In this document: piece after piece, positions 35,069 to 43,209 of the stretch
Numbering within the stretch: position 1 is the stretch's first letter
How the letters are laid out: the number at the start of each line of letters is the position of its first letter
NCBI RefSeq assembly: GCF_004340905.1
Contig: NZ_SLXD01000019.1
Location: forward strand, 1 to 56,164
Direction: 5' to 3'
Length of the DNA: 56,164 nucleotides
Source of the DNA: Rubrivivax gelatinosus
GTDB lineage: Bacteria; Pseudomonadota; Gammaproteobacteria; Burkholderiales; Burkholderiaceae_C
Program-made: the position numbers and the translations under genes
The notes under the pieces: generated by a model
Database searches by the model: none
Seen by the model: only the letters and a program-made list of their open reading frames with translations
What the model was told of the DNA's origin: nothing

Positions 35069-36613
35069 TCAGGCCTGCGCCGGCACGCGCAGGTCCTGCA
35101 TCAGCTCCAGCAGGCGCTGCGACTGGTCGCGCAGGCTGGCGGCGGCGCGCGACGCCTGCTCCACCAGCGCGGCGTTCTGCTGCACGTCGCGGTCCATCGC
35201 CGAGACCGCGGTCGCGACCTCGGTGACGCCGCGGCTCTGCTCGACGCTGGCGTCGCTGATGCCGCAGACCAGCTCGCTCAGGCGTGACATGGCCTCGACG
35301 ACCTGGGCGATAGTCGCGCCGGCCTCGCCGACCTGCGCCTGGCCGCGGTCGATGCGCTCGTGGCTGGTGACGATCAGGCGCTTGATCTCCTGCGCCGCGG
35401 CACCGCTGCGCCCGGCCAGCGCGCGCACCTCGGCGGCGACGACGGCGAAACCACGCCCCGACTCGCCGGCACGCGCCGCCTCGACGGCGGCGTTCAGCGC
35501 CAGGATGTTGGTCTGGAAGGCGATGCCGTCGATGACGCCGATGATGTCGTTGACGCGCCGCGAGGCGTCGCCGATCTGGTCCATCGTCGACACCACGCCC
35601 TGCATCGCGTCGCCGCCGCGGCCGACCAGCGCCGAGGCCTCGGCGGCCAGTTCGCGCGCCGACTGCGCCTGCGTCTGGTTGTCGCGCACACGCTCGTCCA
35701 GCCGGCCCATCGTCGTGCTGGTCTGCACGATCGCGCCGGCCTGGGCCTCGGTGCGGCGAGCGAGGTCGCCGTTGCCGCCGGCGATCTGGGCGCTGGCTGC
35801 GGCCACGTGTTCGGCGCCGGCGCGCACCGCCAGCACGCGGTGCGCCAGGCTCTCCACCATTTCGTGCAGGTGCTGGCCGAGCTGGCTCAGCTCGTTGCGG
35901 CCCGGGAAACGTTCACGCGCGGCGAGGTCGCCGTCGGCGACACGCTGCGCCAGGCGCACCGCACGGTCCAGCGGGCCGACGATGGAGCGACCGATCGCCA
36001 GCGCCAGCGCCGAGACCAGCACCAGCGCCGACAGCCCGATCGCCCAGGCAGCCCAGCCGACCTGCCGCGCGGTGCGGTCGAAACGCGCGATGTCGGTCTC
36101 GGCGCGTTCGGTGCCCACCTTCACGGTGGCCAGCACGCCGGCCTGGTGGCGCAGGAACTGCGCGTCGATGGCCTCCAGCCGCATGCGCGCGGCGGCCAGG
36201 CCGTCGCTCTCCATCACCCGCAGCGCCTCGTCGACGAGCGCGATCAGCTTCTGGCCCTCGGCGTGCTGGGCGCCGAGCAGGCTGTCCTTCAGCGGCGAAG
36301 GCGACAGCGCCTGCCAGACCTTGGCACGCGCCTCGTAGTCGCGGCGCTGGGCCTCGAACTGCGTGCGCGCCTGCGCCACCGGCAGGCTGCCTTCCAGCGC
36401 ACGCGACATCGTCAGCCGGGCGTCGACCAGGTACAGCGGCGGCGGCAGGATGTCGGCGACGATGTCCTTGGACTCGAACACCGCATGGCTGTCGTCGGCC
36501 AGGTGGCGGTTGCCCCACAGCAGCAGCGCCCCGAGCATCACGACGGCACCGAGAGCGACACCGGCCAGCAGCGTCAGGCGTCCGCGGATCGACAAGTCGT
36601 GCAGAGAAGGCAT
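35069..36613 (-). CDS. Methyl-accepting chemotaxis protein
   Basis: This 514-residue membrane receptor has TM1 (about 10-30), a periplasmic four-helix-type ligand domain (about 35-185), TM2 (about 190-210), a HAMP domain and the signalling helix bundle. The invariant hairpin tip is IDGIAFQTNILALNAAVEAARAG. No C-terminal CheR/CheB pentapeptide is visible (it ends RVPAQA). ATG 36613 has GGAGCG upstream. It lies convergent to the quinone-reductase-like gene. The ligand is unknown. Confidence 0.93.
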   Translation of the reverse strand: MPSLHDLSIRGRLTLLAGVALGAVVMLGALLLWGNRHLADDSHAVFESKDIVADILPPPLYLVDARLTMSRALEGSLPVAQARTQFEAQRRDYEARAKVWQALSPSPLKDSLLGAQHAEGQKLIALVDEALRVMESDGLAAARMRLEAIDAQFLRHQAGVLATVKVGTERAETDIARFDRTARQVGWAAWAIGLSALVLVSALALAIGRSIVGPLDRAVRLAQRVADGDLAARERFPGRNELSQLGQHLHEMVESLAHRVLAVRAGAEHVAAASAQIAGGNGDLARRTEAQAGAIVQTSTTMGRLDERVRDNQTQAQSARELAAEASALVGRGGDAMQGVVSTMDQIGDASRRVNDIIGVIDGIAFQTNILALNAAVEAARAGESGRGFAVVAAEVRALAGRSGAAAQEIKRLIVTSHERIDRGQAQVGEAGATIAQVVEAMSRLSELVCGISDASVEQSRGVTEVATAVSAMDRDVQQNAALVEQASRAAASLRDQSQRLLELMQDLRVPAQA

Positions 36614-36727
36614 CGGATGTGCGCTCCAGGCCGAACAGGACACGAGCGCGCCCCGGCGCCACGAAGGTGGTGCAAACGGATTCTAGGAATTCGCAGAATG
36701 AGCGTTTGTGTCATTTATGCGAGATAC

Positions 36728-36744
36728 GCACGCTTCGAGCGTGC
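36728..36744. repeat. Seven-base perfect hairpin downstream of mbnH
   Basis: GCACGCT and AGCGTGC flank a three-base loop in the gap after the mbnH stop codon. It lacks a T tract, so termination is possible but not clear. The rest of the gap (36614-36816) holds no recognisable element. Confidence 0.35.
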
Positions 36745-36816
36745 CGCCTCGGCCTGAAACGCAGGCTCTGCAGCGCCGGCGCCGCCAGCGCGAACACCGG
36801 CCGCCCCGTGCCTTCG

Positions 36817-37950
36817 TCACCGGCGCGGCGCTTCGGCCGCCGGGTCGGCGAAACGCGGGTCGTGCAGGAAACGCTCGTCGGTCAGCGTCTTCAGGAAGGC
36901 GACCAGATCGGCCTGCTCGCGCGGCGACAGCCGGATGCTGCCGATCAGCTCGCTCTTGTACGGATTGCGCCGGCCGTCGCCGGCCAGCGGCCCGTGGCGT
37001 GTCAGCCGCCCGCCGGCGGCGTAGGTGCGCACCACCTCGGCCAGCGTCTTCAGGCTGCCGTCGTGCAGGTACGGGGCGGTGACGGCGACGTTGCGCAGGC
37101 TGGGCGCGCGGAAGGCGCCCATGTCCTCGGGCCGGCCGCTGATCTCGTAGACGCCGCGGTTGCCCAGCGGGTAGGCGCCGCGGCCGTCCAGGTCGTACTG
37201 GCCGGTGTTGTGGAACGGCGTCGGCGCTTCGCGGCTGCGCTGGTGCACCGCCTGGTCGTTGAAGTTGAAGCCCGAGTGGCAGTGGAAACACTCGGCCTTC
37301 TCGCCGAAGAACAGGTCGCGGCCGCGGCGCTCGGCCGCCGTCAGCCGCAGCTCGCCGCGCTGGGCGCGGTCGTAGCGCGAGTCGAAGCTGATCAGCGTGC
37401 GCTGGAAGGCCGCCAGCGCACGGCCGACGTTGGCGAAGTTCAGCGGTGCCGCATCGCCGGGGAAGGCGGCGGCAAAACGCGCCACCGCCGCCGGGTCGGC
37501 GCGCAGCCGGCCGAGGATGGCCTCGCGGTTGCCGTCGTCGACGCCCATCTCCACCGGGTCGGTGCCGAAGATCGGCACCAGCACCTGGCGTTCCAGCGTC
37601 GTCAGCGCCGGGTTCGCCCAGGTGTAGGTGCTGTGCCATCCGACGTTGGAAAGCTGCTGCGCGTTGCGCCCGGTCTTCTCGCCGGTGGCGCCGACCGCCA
37701 GCGCGCGGCCGTCGGTGAAGGCGCGGCGCTGCTCGTGGCAGCCGGCGCAGGCCAGCCTGCCGTTGACCGACAGCCGCCGGTCGTAGAACAGGTGGCGGCC
37801 GAGTTCGACCTTGGCCGCCGACATCGGGTTGTCGGCCGGCACACGCGGCGGCGGCACGTCCGGCGGCAGCCGCCAGACCCAGGGCGCCTCGGTCTGCGCG
37901 TGCACCGCGCCGGCCAGCAGCAGCGCCGGCAGCAGACGGCGGGCCTTCAT
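36817..37950 (-). CDS. mbnH: Di-heme tryptophan-modifying enzyme MbnH
   Basis: This 377-residue periplasmic protein of the MauG/cytochrome-c-peroxidase class has a signal peptide (about 1-19). Heme motifs are C68-A-G-C71-H72 and C221-F-H-C224-H225, and di-heme peroxidase segments (GRHLFYDRRLSVNG, FRAPSLRNVAVTAPYLHDG) follow. This layout is that of the di-heme partner in the metallo-mystery pair system. In methanotrophs MbnH oxidises a Trp of MbnP to kynurenine. It overlaps mbnP by four bases (ATGA), implying coupled translation. The family call rests on pattern and on the partner gene. Confidence 0.85.
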   Translation of the reverse strand: MKARRLLPALLLAGAVHAQTEAPWVWRLPPDVPPPRVPADNPMSAAKVELGRHLFYDRRLSVNGRLACAGCHEQRRAFTDGRALAVGATGEKTGRNAQQLSNVGWHSTYTWANPALTTLERQVLVPIFGTDPVEMGVDDGNREAILGRLRADPAAVARFAAAFPGDAAPLNFANVGRALAAFQRTLISFDSRYDRAQRGELRLTAAERRGRDLFFGEKAECFHCHSGFNFNDQAVHQRSREAPTPFHNTGQYDLDGRGAYPLGNRGVYEISGRPEDMGAFRAPSLRNVAVTAPYLHDGSLKTLAEVVRTYAAGGRLTRHGPLAGDGRRNPYKSELIGSIRLSPREQADLVAFLKTLTDERFLHDPRFADPAAEAPRR

Positions 37951-38801
37951 TTCGCCACCCCGCGGAACACGCGCTGCGGCGCCGGCGTCAGCCCGAAGGC
38001 GGCGAACAGCGGCGGGCACTCGGGGTCGTCGGGCGCGCTCATGCAGCCGGCCGAGCCGCCGGCGTCGCGGCCCAGGTCGGAGGCGGCGAACAGCGCGTCC
38101 AGGTCCAGCTCGACCTGCTGCCGCGACGGGTCGAAGCCGTCGAGCCGCACCTCGACGCGGTTGGGCTGGCGGCAGGCGACGCTGCCGGCGAGCACGTCGC
38201 CCTGGCAGCCGGTGGAGCCCAGGTGCAGCGTCCAGACGCGCACCGTGTCGCCGGCGCGGCGCACGCCGCCTTCGGGCAGCACTTCGATCTTCACGAACTT
38301 GCGCCCGGCCTGCCAGTTCCAGGCCATGGCCTGGCTGTCCAGCGGCGGCGGCGCCAGCTCGGGATTGGAGTGGTTCAGCAGCACGCGCCGGCCGTCATCG
38401 TCCAGCGCCTGGACCGGCACGCCGACGACGAAGGCCAGGCCGGTGTAGTCGCCGGCCGGCACGTCGCCGAGCACGCGCGTGTGCACGCCGGCCGAACCGC
38501 CGCTGCAGCCGCCGCTGCCGTCCTCGAAGTCGATCAGCGCCACGCCGTGCACCTGCCAGTCGCTGGGCTGCAGCTGCAGCGGCACGGTGCTGCCGTCGCG
38601 CCGCAGCAAGGCGAAGCCGTGCAGGTACAGCCGCGCGTCGCGCAGCCGCACCGGCGTCGCCGCGCGGCCCAGCGGGCGCGCTGGCGAGGCGCAGTCGAAA
38701 GGCCGGCCGCCGGCCGCGAGGCGAAAGTCGATGGCCACCGGATCGGCGCTGGCGGCGGTGGCCGCAGCGGCGAGCGCCGCGAGGAGGATGAGCTTGTGCA
38801 T
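37947..38801 (-). CDS. mbnP: MbnP-family copper-binding protein
   Basis: This 284-residue exported protein has a signal peptide (about 1-19, AAATAASADP). The body matches the four-Cys metallo-mystery pair partner: VAIDFRLAAGGRPFDC near the start, GGCSGG, HLGSTGCQGD, SVACRQPNR with the following VEVRLDGFDP, and a C-terminal GCMSAPDDPECPP. The segment MAWNWQAGRKFVKIEV carries the Trp pair where family members place the residue turned into kynurenine by MbnH. In characterised members this creates a high-affinity copper site. GAGGAGACAG precedes the ATG. It lies ten bases after the TonB receptor stop. Confidence 0.88.
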   Translation of the reverse strand: MHKLILLAALAAAATAASADPVAIDFRLAAGGRPFDCASPARPLGRAATPVRLRDARLYLHGFALLRRDGSTVPLQLQPSDWQVHGVALIDFEDGSGGCSGGSAGVHTRVLGDVPAGDYTGLAFVVGVPVQALDDDGRRVLLNHSNPELAPPPLDSQAMAWNWQAGRKFVKIEVLPEGGVRRAGDTVRVWTLHLGSTGCQGDVLAGSVACRQPNRVEVRLDGFDPSRQQVELDLDALFAASDLGRDAGGSAGCMSAPDDPECPPLFAAFGLTPAPQRVFRGVAK

Positions 38802-38811
38802 CGCTGTCTCC

Positions 38812-40977
38812 TCAGTAGCGGGCCTTCAGGCTGAGCTGCAGGCTGCGCGGCTCGCCGTAGAAGTTGTAGATGTTGGGCGTGCCGACCGAGGCGTAGTACT
38901 TCCGGTCGAAGACGTTGCCGACCAGCAGGCTAGCCTGCCAGTGCGGCGAAATCTCGTAGCCCAGGCGCGCGTTGAGCACCGCCCAGCCGCCGGTGACGAC
39001 TTCGTCGCGCCAGCCGCGTGAACTCTGCACCGCGCTCTGCGCCTGCAGGCCCAGGCCCGCCTGCCAGCCGCGCAGCGAGGTGTCGGCGGCGAAGCGGTAG
39101 TGGCCCCAGAGCTTGAGCTGGTGTTTGGGCGTCGCGATCGCGTAGACCAGGCCGGTGTTGGCACTGTCCTTCAGATAGCGCGTCGTCACCCGCGTGTAGC
39201 CGGCGCTCAGTTCCAGCCCGGCCAGTGGGCTGCCGCTGGCTTCGGCCTCCCAGCCCTTGCTCTGCACCTTGCCGGCGTTGAGGTAGTAGGGGGTGTCGGC
39301 CGGCGAGTCCGGGTCGGCGTAGGCGCGGCCGGTATCGCGGATGTCGAAGTACGCGAAGGACAGGCCCAGCCGGCCGCCGTACAGCTCGGCCTTGGCGCCG
39401 GCCTCGGCCTGACGGCCGACACGCGGGTCGAGCGTGCCGCCGTCCAGCTTCTGCTGCGTCTGCGGCACGAAGATGTCGCCGCGGCTGGCGTACAGCGTCC
39501 AGCGCTCGTCGAGCGCCCAGACCAGGCCCAGGTTGCTGGACGGTTCGCCGTCGGCCTCGGCGCCGTCGACCCAGTCCGTCGCGGGCGACGGCGCGATCTT
39601 GCGGCTGCGCTGGGCGAAGTCGGTGACGCGCAGGCCGGTGACCAGCGTCAGCGGCTCGGCGAGGCTCCAGCGCGCCTGCGCCAGCAGTCCGCGCTGGTGC
39701 GTCAGGCTCTCGCTGCCGGAGGTGTAGGCGATGTCGGGCTCGGCCAGGGCGTCGAGTTCGCCGAAGACGACGCCGGTCCAGCTCGGGCCGCGGCCCGAGA
39801 CGCCGGAGCTCAGGTAGCGCTCGGCGCTGGCGCCGAACAGCGCCTCGTGGCGGCGGCCGAAGAGCTCGAACGGGCCGCTGGCGCTGAAGTCCAGGCCTTC
39901 ACGCGTGTAGTGGTAGTCGCCGCGGAAGCTGGCGTAGTCCAGCGTGCCGGCCAACGGGTCGACGCCCGAAGCGGTGTAGGCGTACTTGTAGTACTGGCGC
40001 TGCTTGCGCTGGTTGAGCGCGAGCTTGAGCTTCCAGCCGCCGGCCAGGCGCTGCTCGATCCAGCCCGCGGTCTCGTCGGTGTGGTAGCTCATGCGCCCCC
40101 AGTCGGGCGCGTTGAAGCTGCTGCGCGGCACGTCCAGCAGCGGGTAGTGGCCCTGGGCGTCGGCCTCGGACGAAGCCGGCAGCCCGGACCAGGGTGCACG
40201 CACGTCGTGGTCCTGGCCGGTCTGCGAGATCGACAGCGTCGTGCCGGGCGCCAGGTCCCACTCCAGCACGCCCATCGCCAGCCATTTGTCGCCGTGGGTG
40301 TGGTCGTAGAAGTAGTCGCGGTTCTCGCGCGAGACGACGGCGCGGCCGCGCAGCGTCTTCGCGGCGTTCAGCGCGCCGGTGGCGTCGGCCGTCGCACGCA
40401 GCGTGTTCCACGAGCCGACGCTGAAGTCGGCGCCGAAAGCCGGTTCGGCCAGCGCGCGTTTCTTCACCAGGTTGACGACGCCGCCGGGTTCGCCCGAGCC
40501 GCGCAGCAGCCCGGCCGGGCCGCGCAGCAGCTCGATGCGCTCGTAGACCGCGAGGTCGAACTGGTGTGAGGGCGTGAAGCCGTTGTACGAGGACACGCCG
40601 TCGTACATCACGCCCGGCGTGTAGCCGCGCACGTAGTACTGGTTGTTCATCGTGTCGTTGGCGATCACGGTGACGCCGGTCAGCTGCTGCATGGCCTCGG
40701 TCATCGTCGCCATGTCCTGGTCGTCCATCTGGCGGCGCGTCAGCACCGAGACGGACTGCGCGATCTCGCGCGGGGTCAGGACCTGCTTGCCGAGTTCGAC
40801 GGTGGCGGCCTTGTAGCCCTCTTCGGCCGGGGCGCTGACCAGGATCTCGGGCAGCACGGCGACCGGGGCGCTCTGCGCCAGCGCGGCGCGGGCGGCCAGC
40901 GTCAGCAGCGCGACGGCGAACGGAACGGGCGCCACGGCGCGGCGCGCCGGGCGGGAAGAAACGGTGGAACGGTGCAT
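38812..40977 (-). CDS. TonB-dependent siderophore-type receptor in the MbnPH operon
   Basis: This 721-residue outer-membrane receptor has a signal peptide (about 15-40), a plug typical of the FpvA/FhuE group (REIAQSVSVLTRRQMDDQDM, YYVRGY, IELLRGPAGLLRGSGEPGGVVNLVKK) and a barrel ending SLQLSLKARY. No N-terminal signalling (STN) domain is present, so there is no sigma/anti-sigma coupling. It is the likely uptake route for a metal chelate, in parallel with MbnT for copper-methanobactin. Its neighbours suggest copper, although ferric siderophores are the default for this family. Confidence 0.9.
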   Translation of the reverse strand: MHRSTVSSRPARRAVAPVPFAVALLTLAARAALAQSAPVAVLPEILVSAPAEEGYKAATVELGKQVLTPREIAQSVSVLTRRQMDDQDMATMTEAMQQLTGVTVIANDTMNNQYYVRGYTPGVMYDGVSSYNGFTPSHQFDLAVYERIELLRGPAGLLRGSGEPGGVVNLVKKRALAEPAFGADFSVGSWNTLRATADATGALNAAKTLRGRAVVSRENRDYFYDHTHGDKWLAMGVLEWDLAPGTTLSISQTGQDHDVRAPWSGLPASSEADAQGHYPLLDVPRSSFNAPDWGRMSYHTDETAGWIEQRLAGGWKLKLALNQRKQRQYYKYAYTASGVDPLAGTLDYASFRGDYHYTREGLDFSASGPFELFGRRHEALFGASAERYLSSGVSGRGPSWTGVVFGELDALAEPDIAYTSGSESLTHQRGLLAQARWSLAEPLTLVTGLRVTDFAQRSRKIAPSPATDWVDGAEADGEPSSNLGLVWALDERWTLYASRGDIFVPQTQQKLDGGTLDPRVGRQAEAGAKAELYGGRLGLSFAYFDIRDTGRAYADPDSPADTPYYLNAGKVQSKGWEAEASGSPLAGLELSAGYTRVTTRYLKDSANTGLVYAIATPKHQLKLWGHYRFAADTSLRGWQAGLGLQAQSAVQSSRGWRDEVVTGGWAVLNARLGYEISPHWQASLLVGNVFDRKYYASVGTPNIYNFYGEPRSLQLSLKARY

Positions 40978-41094
40978 GGGCGAAGGGCTCGACGGCGAGC
41001 CCGTGGGCACGCCGGCGCACGGCAATCGGCCGGCGCCGCGTGCGGACAGAGGTTCCCGGAGCGACAAGGCCCGGGGAGGCGCGGATCAGGAAGG

Positions 41095-41183
41095 GGGCGT
41101 CGCGGGCGCGCGCGGCCGAAGCTACCACCACGCTTGAGATCGGCGCCCCGACGATGGGCGTCGCGGGCGCGCGCGGCCGAAGC
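41095..41183. repeat. Exact 28-bp direct repeat in the operon spacer
   Basis: The 28 bases at 41095-41122 recur without change at 41156-41183, 61 bases apart, within the spacer between the DUF2946-like gene and the TonB receptor. The sequence starts GGGCGTCGCGGG. An exact repeat of this length in non-coding DNA suggests duplication or a paired binding site. Confidence 0.7.
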
Positions 41184-41196
41184 CGCGGCGGCGTCG

Positions 41197-41568
41197 TCAG
41201 CCCGGGCGCCGGGCCGGCGGCCCGCGCGCCGGCACCGCGCCGTCGTGCCATTCGGCACGCACGGCCAGCACCGGCGGCGTGAACAAACGCTCGGGCGCGG
41301 CCTCGGGGGCGGCGATGACCGGGTTCTCGGCGGGCGGCAGCGACGGCAGCACGCACAGCACGCAGGAGGCGTCGCCGCCCCGCGCGGCGGCGGCTTCGTC
41401 GCCACCGGCCTCGTCGCCCCACAGCAGGCGCACATGGCCCGAGGCGCTGCAGACGAGCTGCGCCGAGTCCGCGGCCCAGACGCTGCGCGCCATCGGCAGC
41501 AGCCAGGCGCAGATCAGCACCAGGCTGAGCCAGCGCAGGCTGCGGGGGCGAAGACGCCAGGAGTTCAT
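41197..41568 (-). CDS. DUF2946-like Cys-rich membrane-anchored protein
   Basis: This 123-residue protein has an N-terminal hydrophobic segment (about 12-33) and then SAQLVCSASGHVRL and the metal-site-like SCVLCVLPS pair (C-x-x-C), with an acidic stretch between. This order (first Cys, then CxxC near a hydrophobic turn) is that of DUF2946 proteins, which commonly precede copper- or heme-related TonB receptors. The function of the family is not established. It is the first gene of a run ending in mbnH. Confidence 0.7.
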   Translation of the reverse strand: MNSWRLRPRSLRWLSLVLICAWLLPMARSVWAADSAQLVCSASGHVRLLWGDEAGGDEAAAARGGDASCVLCVLPSLPPAENPVIAAPEAAPERLFTPPVLAVRAEWHDGAVPARGPPARRPG

Positions 41569-41583
41569 CGGGAAAGCGGCCGG

Positions 41584-41601
41584 GCTTGAGTGCGGTCAAG
41601 C
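41584..41601. promoter_or_regulatory. Inverted repeat GCTTGA-N6-TCAAGC upstream of the metal-uptake operon
   Basis: Six-base perfect arms with a six-base spacer lie 16 bases before the start codon of the DUF2946-like gene. The position and half-site spacing are those of a dimeric repressor or activator site. It is not a match to Fur or Zur consensus. A MerR-type copper regulator is possible. Confidence 0.35.
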
Positions 41602-41670
41602 GTGACCGGATCGTAACGAGCGCCCCTTCCGCCGGACACAAAGACGGAGGGAAACGCTCGGGGCGGCCAA

Positions 41671-42111
41671 TCAGCGGCGGTGCTGCCGCCGCCAGACCCA
41701 GGGCGGCACCGGCCGGGCGTCGGCCCACAGCCCGACACGGTCGTGCCGCGCCTGCCATTGCAGCGCCGGCAGGTTCAGGTCGGCGGCGTAACCCTCCATG
41801 ACCCAGGCCAGGCCGGCGCGCAGCTGCGCCGTGCCGGCGTCCTGGCCTGCGCATGACACGTGGGCAACGGCACGGCCGTAACGGTCGCGGCCGGCGGCGC
41901 CAGGCAGCGGGCGGACCTCGGCGCGTCGGCGCAGGCACAGCGCAGCGAGCTGGCGGCGCGACGCCGGGCCGAAGGCCTGCGCCTTCTCGGGCGCGTCGAC
42001 GTCGGCCAGGCGCACACGCAGCGTGCCTTGCGGCGCCGGGCAGCGTGCGGTCAGCGTGTCGCCGTCGGCGACGGCGATGACGACACAGGAGAAGACGAGC
42101 GCACTCAGCAT
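41671..42111 (-). CDS. Thermonuclease (SNase) family protein
   Basis: This 146-residue protein has an N-terminal signal or hydrophobic start (about 1-15). It then shows the staphylococcal-nuclease order: VADGDTL (metal ligands), VRLADVDAPEKAQAFG with the catalytic Arg, GRDRYGRAVAHV, and YAADLNLPALQWQARHDRVGLW. It is likely a secreted or periplasmic nuclease, Ca2+-dependent if the usual residues hold. It lies downstream of fdhD on the same strand, 33 bases away. Confidence 0.88.
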   Translation of the reverse strand: MLSALVFSCVVIAVADGDTLTARCPAPQGTLRVRLADVDAPEKAQAFGPASRRQLAALCLRRRAEVRPLPGAAGRDRYGRAVAHVSCAGQDAGTAQLRAGLAWVMEGYAADLNLPALQWQARHDRVGLWADARPVPPWVWRRQHRR

Positions 42112-42144
42112 CGCAGGGGCACGCCGGCCGCGGCCGGCGCGGCA

Positions 42145-42972
42145 TCAGGCGTCGGCCGGCGGCAGCCCCAGGCGCTCGGGGAAGGTGTAGGCGACGAGGT
42201 CCTCGCCGCGCACGAAGCCGGCGAGCAGCAGGCCGCAGGACTGCGCCAGCTCGACGGCCATCGCCGTCGGCGCCGAGACCGCGGCCAGCGCCGGGGCGCC
42301 CAGGCGCGCGGTCTTCTGCACCATCTCGAAGCTGGCGCGGCTGGTGATCGCAACGAAGCCGTCGCCGGCCGCCAGCCCGGCGCGCTGCATCGCGCCGACC
42401 AGCTTGTCCAGCGCGTTGTGGCGGCCGACGTCCTCGCGCACCAGGCGCGCATGGCCGTCGGCGTCGCACCAGGCGGCGGCGTGCGTCGCGCCGGCCAGGC
42501 GCTGCAGGCCCTGGGCCTCGCGCAGCTCGTGCTGGGCGCGCGCCAGCGCCGCCGGGCTGAAGGCGCGCGGCGCCAGCGCCGGCAGCGCCTGGCGCACCTG
42601 GCCCAGGCTGTCGGTGCCGCACAGGCCGCAGCCGGTGCGCCCGGCCAGCGTGCGCCGGCGCTCGCGCAGCCGCCATTCGCAGGCCGCCGACACCTCCAGG
42701 TGGAGTTCGATGCCGTCGCAGCCGGGCAGCACCTCGACCGAACGCAGCTCCTGCGCGTCGGCCAGGCCTTCGGTGGCGCAGAAGCCGCGCGCGAAGTCCT
42801 CCAGGTCGGCCGGCGTGGCCATCATCACCGCGTGCGAGATGCCGTTGAAGACCAGCGCCACCGGCACTTCCTCGGCCACCCAGTCATCGGCGGCGCGCGC
42901 CACGCCGCCGCGGCGCGTGACGACACGCCATCGGCGCAGGCCTTCGGGAACGGACATCTCGGCGGGCTTCAT
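42145..42972 (-). CDS. fdhD: Formate dehydrogenase sulfurtransferase FdhD
   Basis: This 275-residue accessory protein delivers sulfur from IscS to the molybdopterin-guanine dinucleotide cofactor of formate dehydrogenase. The catalytic loop C115-x-x-C118 lies in RTGCGLCGTDS. EDVGRHNALDKLVG and SRASFEMVQKTARLGAP are the family's cofactor-binding segments. It faces fdnG across a 237-base gap with no other recognisable element. It supports the dehydrogenase gene to its right. Confidence 0.95.
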   Translation of the reverse strand: MKPAEMSVPEGLRRWRVVTRRGGVARAADDWVAEEVPVALVFNGISHAVMMATPADLEDFARGFCATEGLADAQELRSVEVLPGCDGIELHLEVSAACEWRLRERRRTLAGRTGCGLCGTDSLGQVRQALPALAPRAFSPAALARAQHELREAQGLQRLAGATHAAAWCDADGHARLVREDVGRHNALDKLVGAMQRAGLAAGDGFVAITSRASFEMVQKTARLGAPALAAVSAPTAMAVELAQSCGLLLAGFVRGEDLVAYTFPERLGLPPADA

Positions 42973-43209
42973 CGGCGCGCGGATTGTCGCCGCCGCGGCC
43001 GTCCGACGACGGCGCAGGGCCTAGGGCAAGCGCCATGACGCGATTTGCAACGCACTGTTAGCATCTCGACAGCTCCTGGTTCGTGCCCCTCACGTTCGCG
43101 GGGGCAGCGTGCGACGTGTCAGTGGCCGACCGCCGCGCCGCCTCCCAGAACTCATGGCCGCACCCGCCAGGCGCCGTCGATCTTCCTTCACAGCCACGGG
43201 AACGCGCTC

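Noticed and set aside
40978..41196. Possible methanobactin precursor peptide upstream of the TonB receptor
   Set aside because: No short frame with a leader and a pair of core Cys near the end is visible here or in 41569-41670, and no mbnB/mbnC genes flank it.
40978..41196. Cobalamin riboswitch before the TonB receptor
   Set aside because: The conserved B12-box core GCCACTG is not present on the minus strand of the spacer.
39899..42676. Large minus-strand frame of about 925 codons across the TonB receptor and fdhD region
   Set aside because: Overlaps the well-supported TonB receptor, SNase and FdhD genes in another frame and has no domain pattern.
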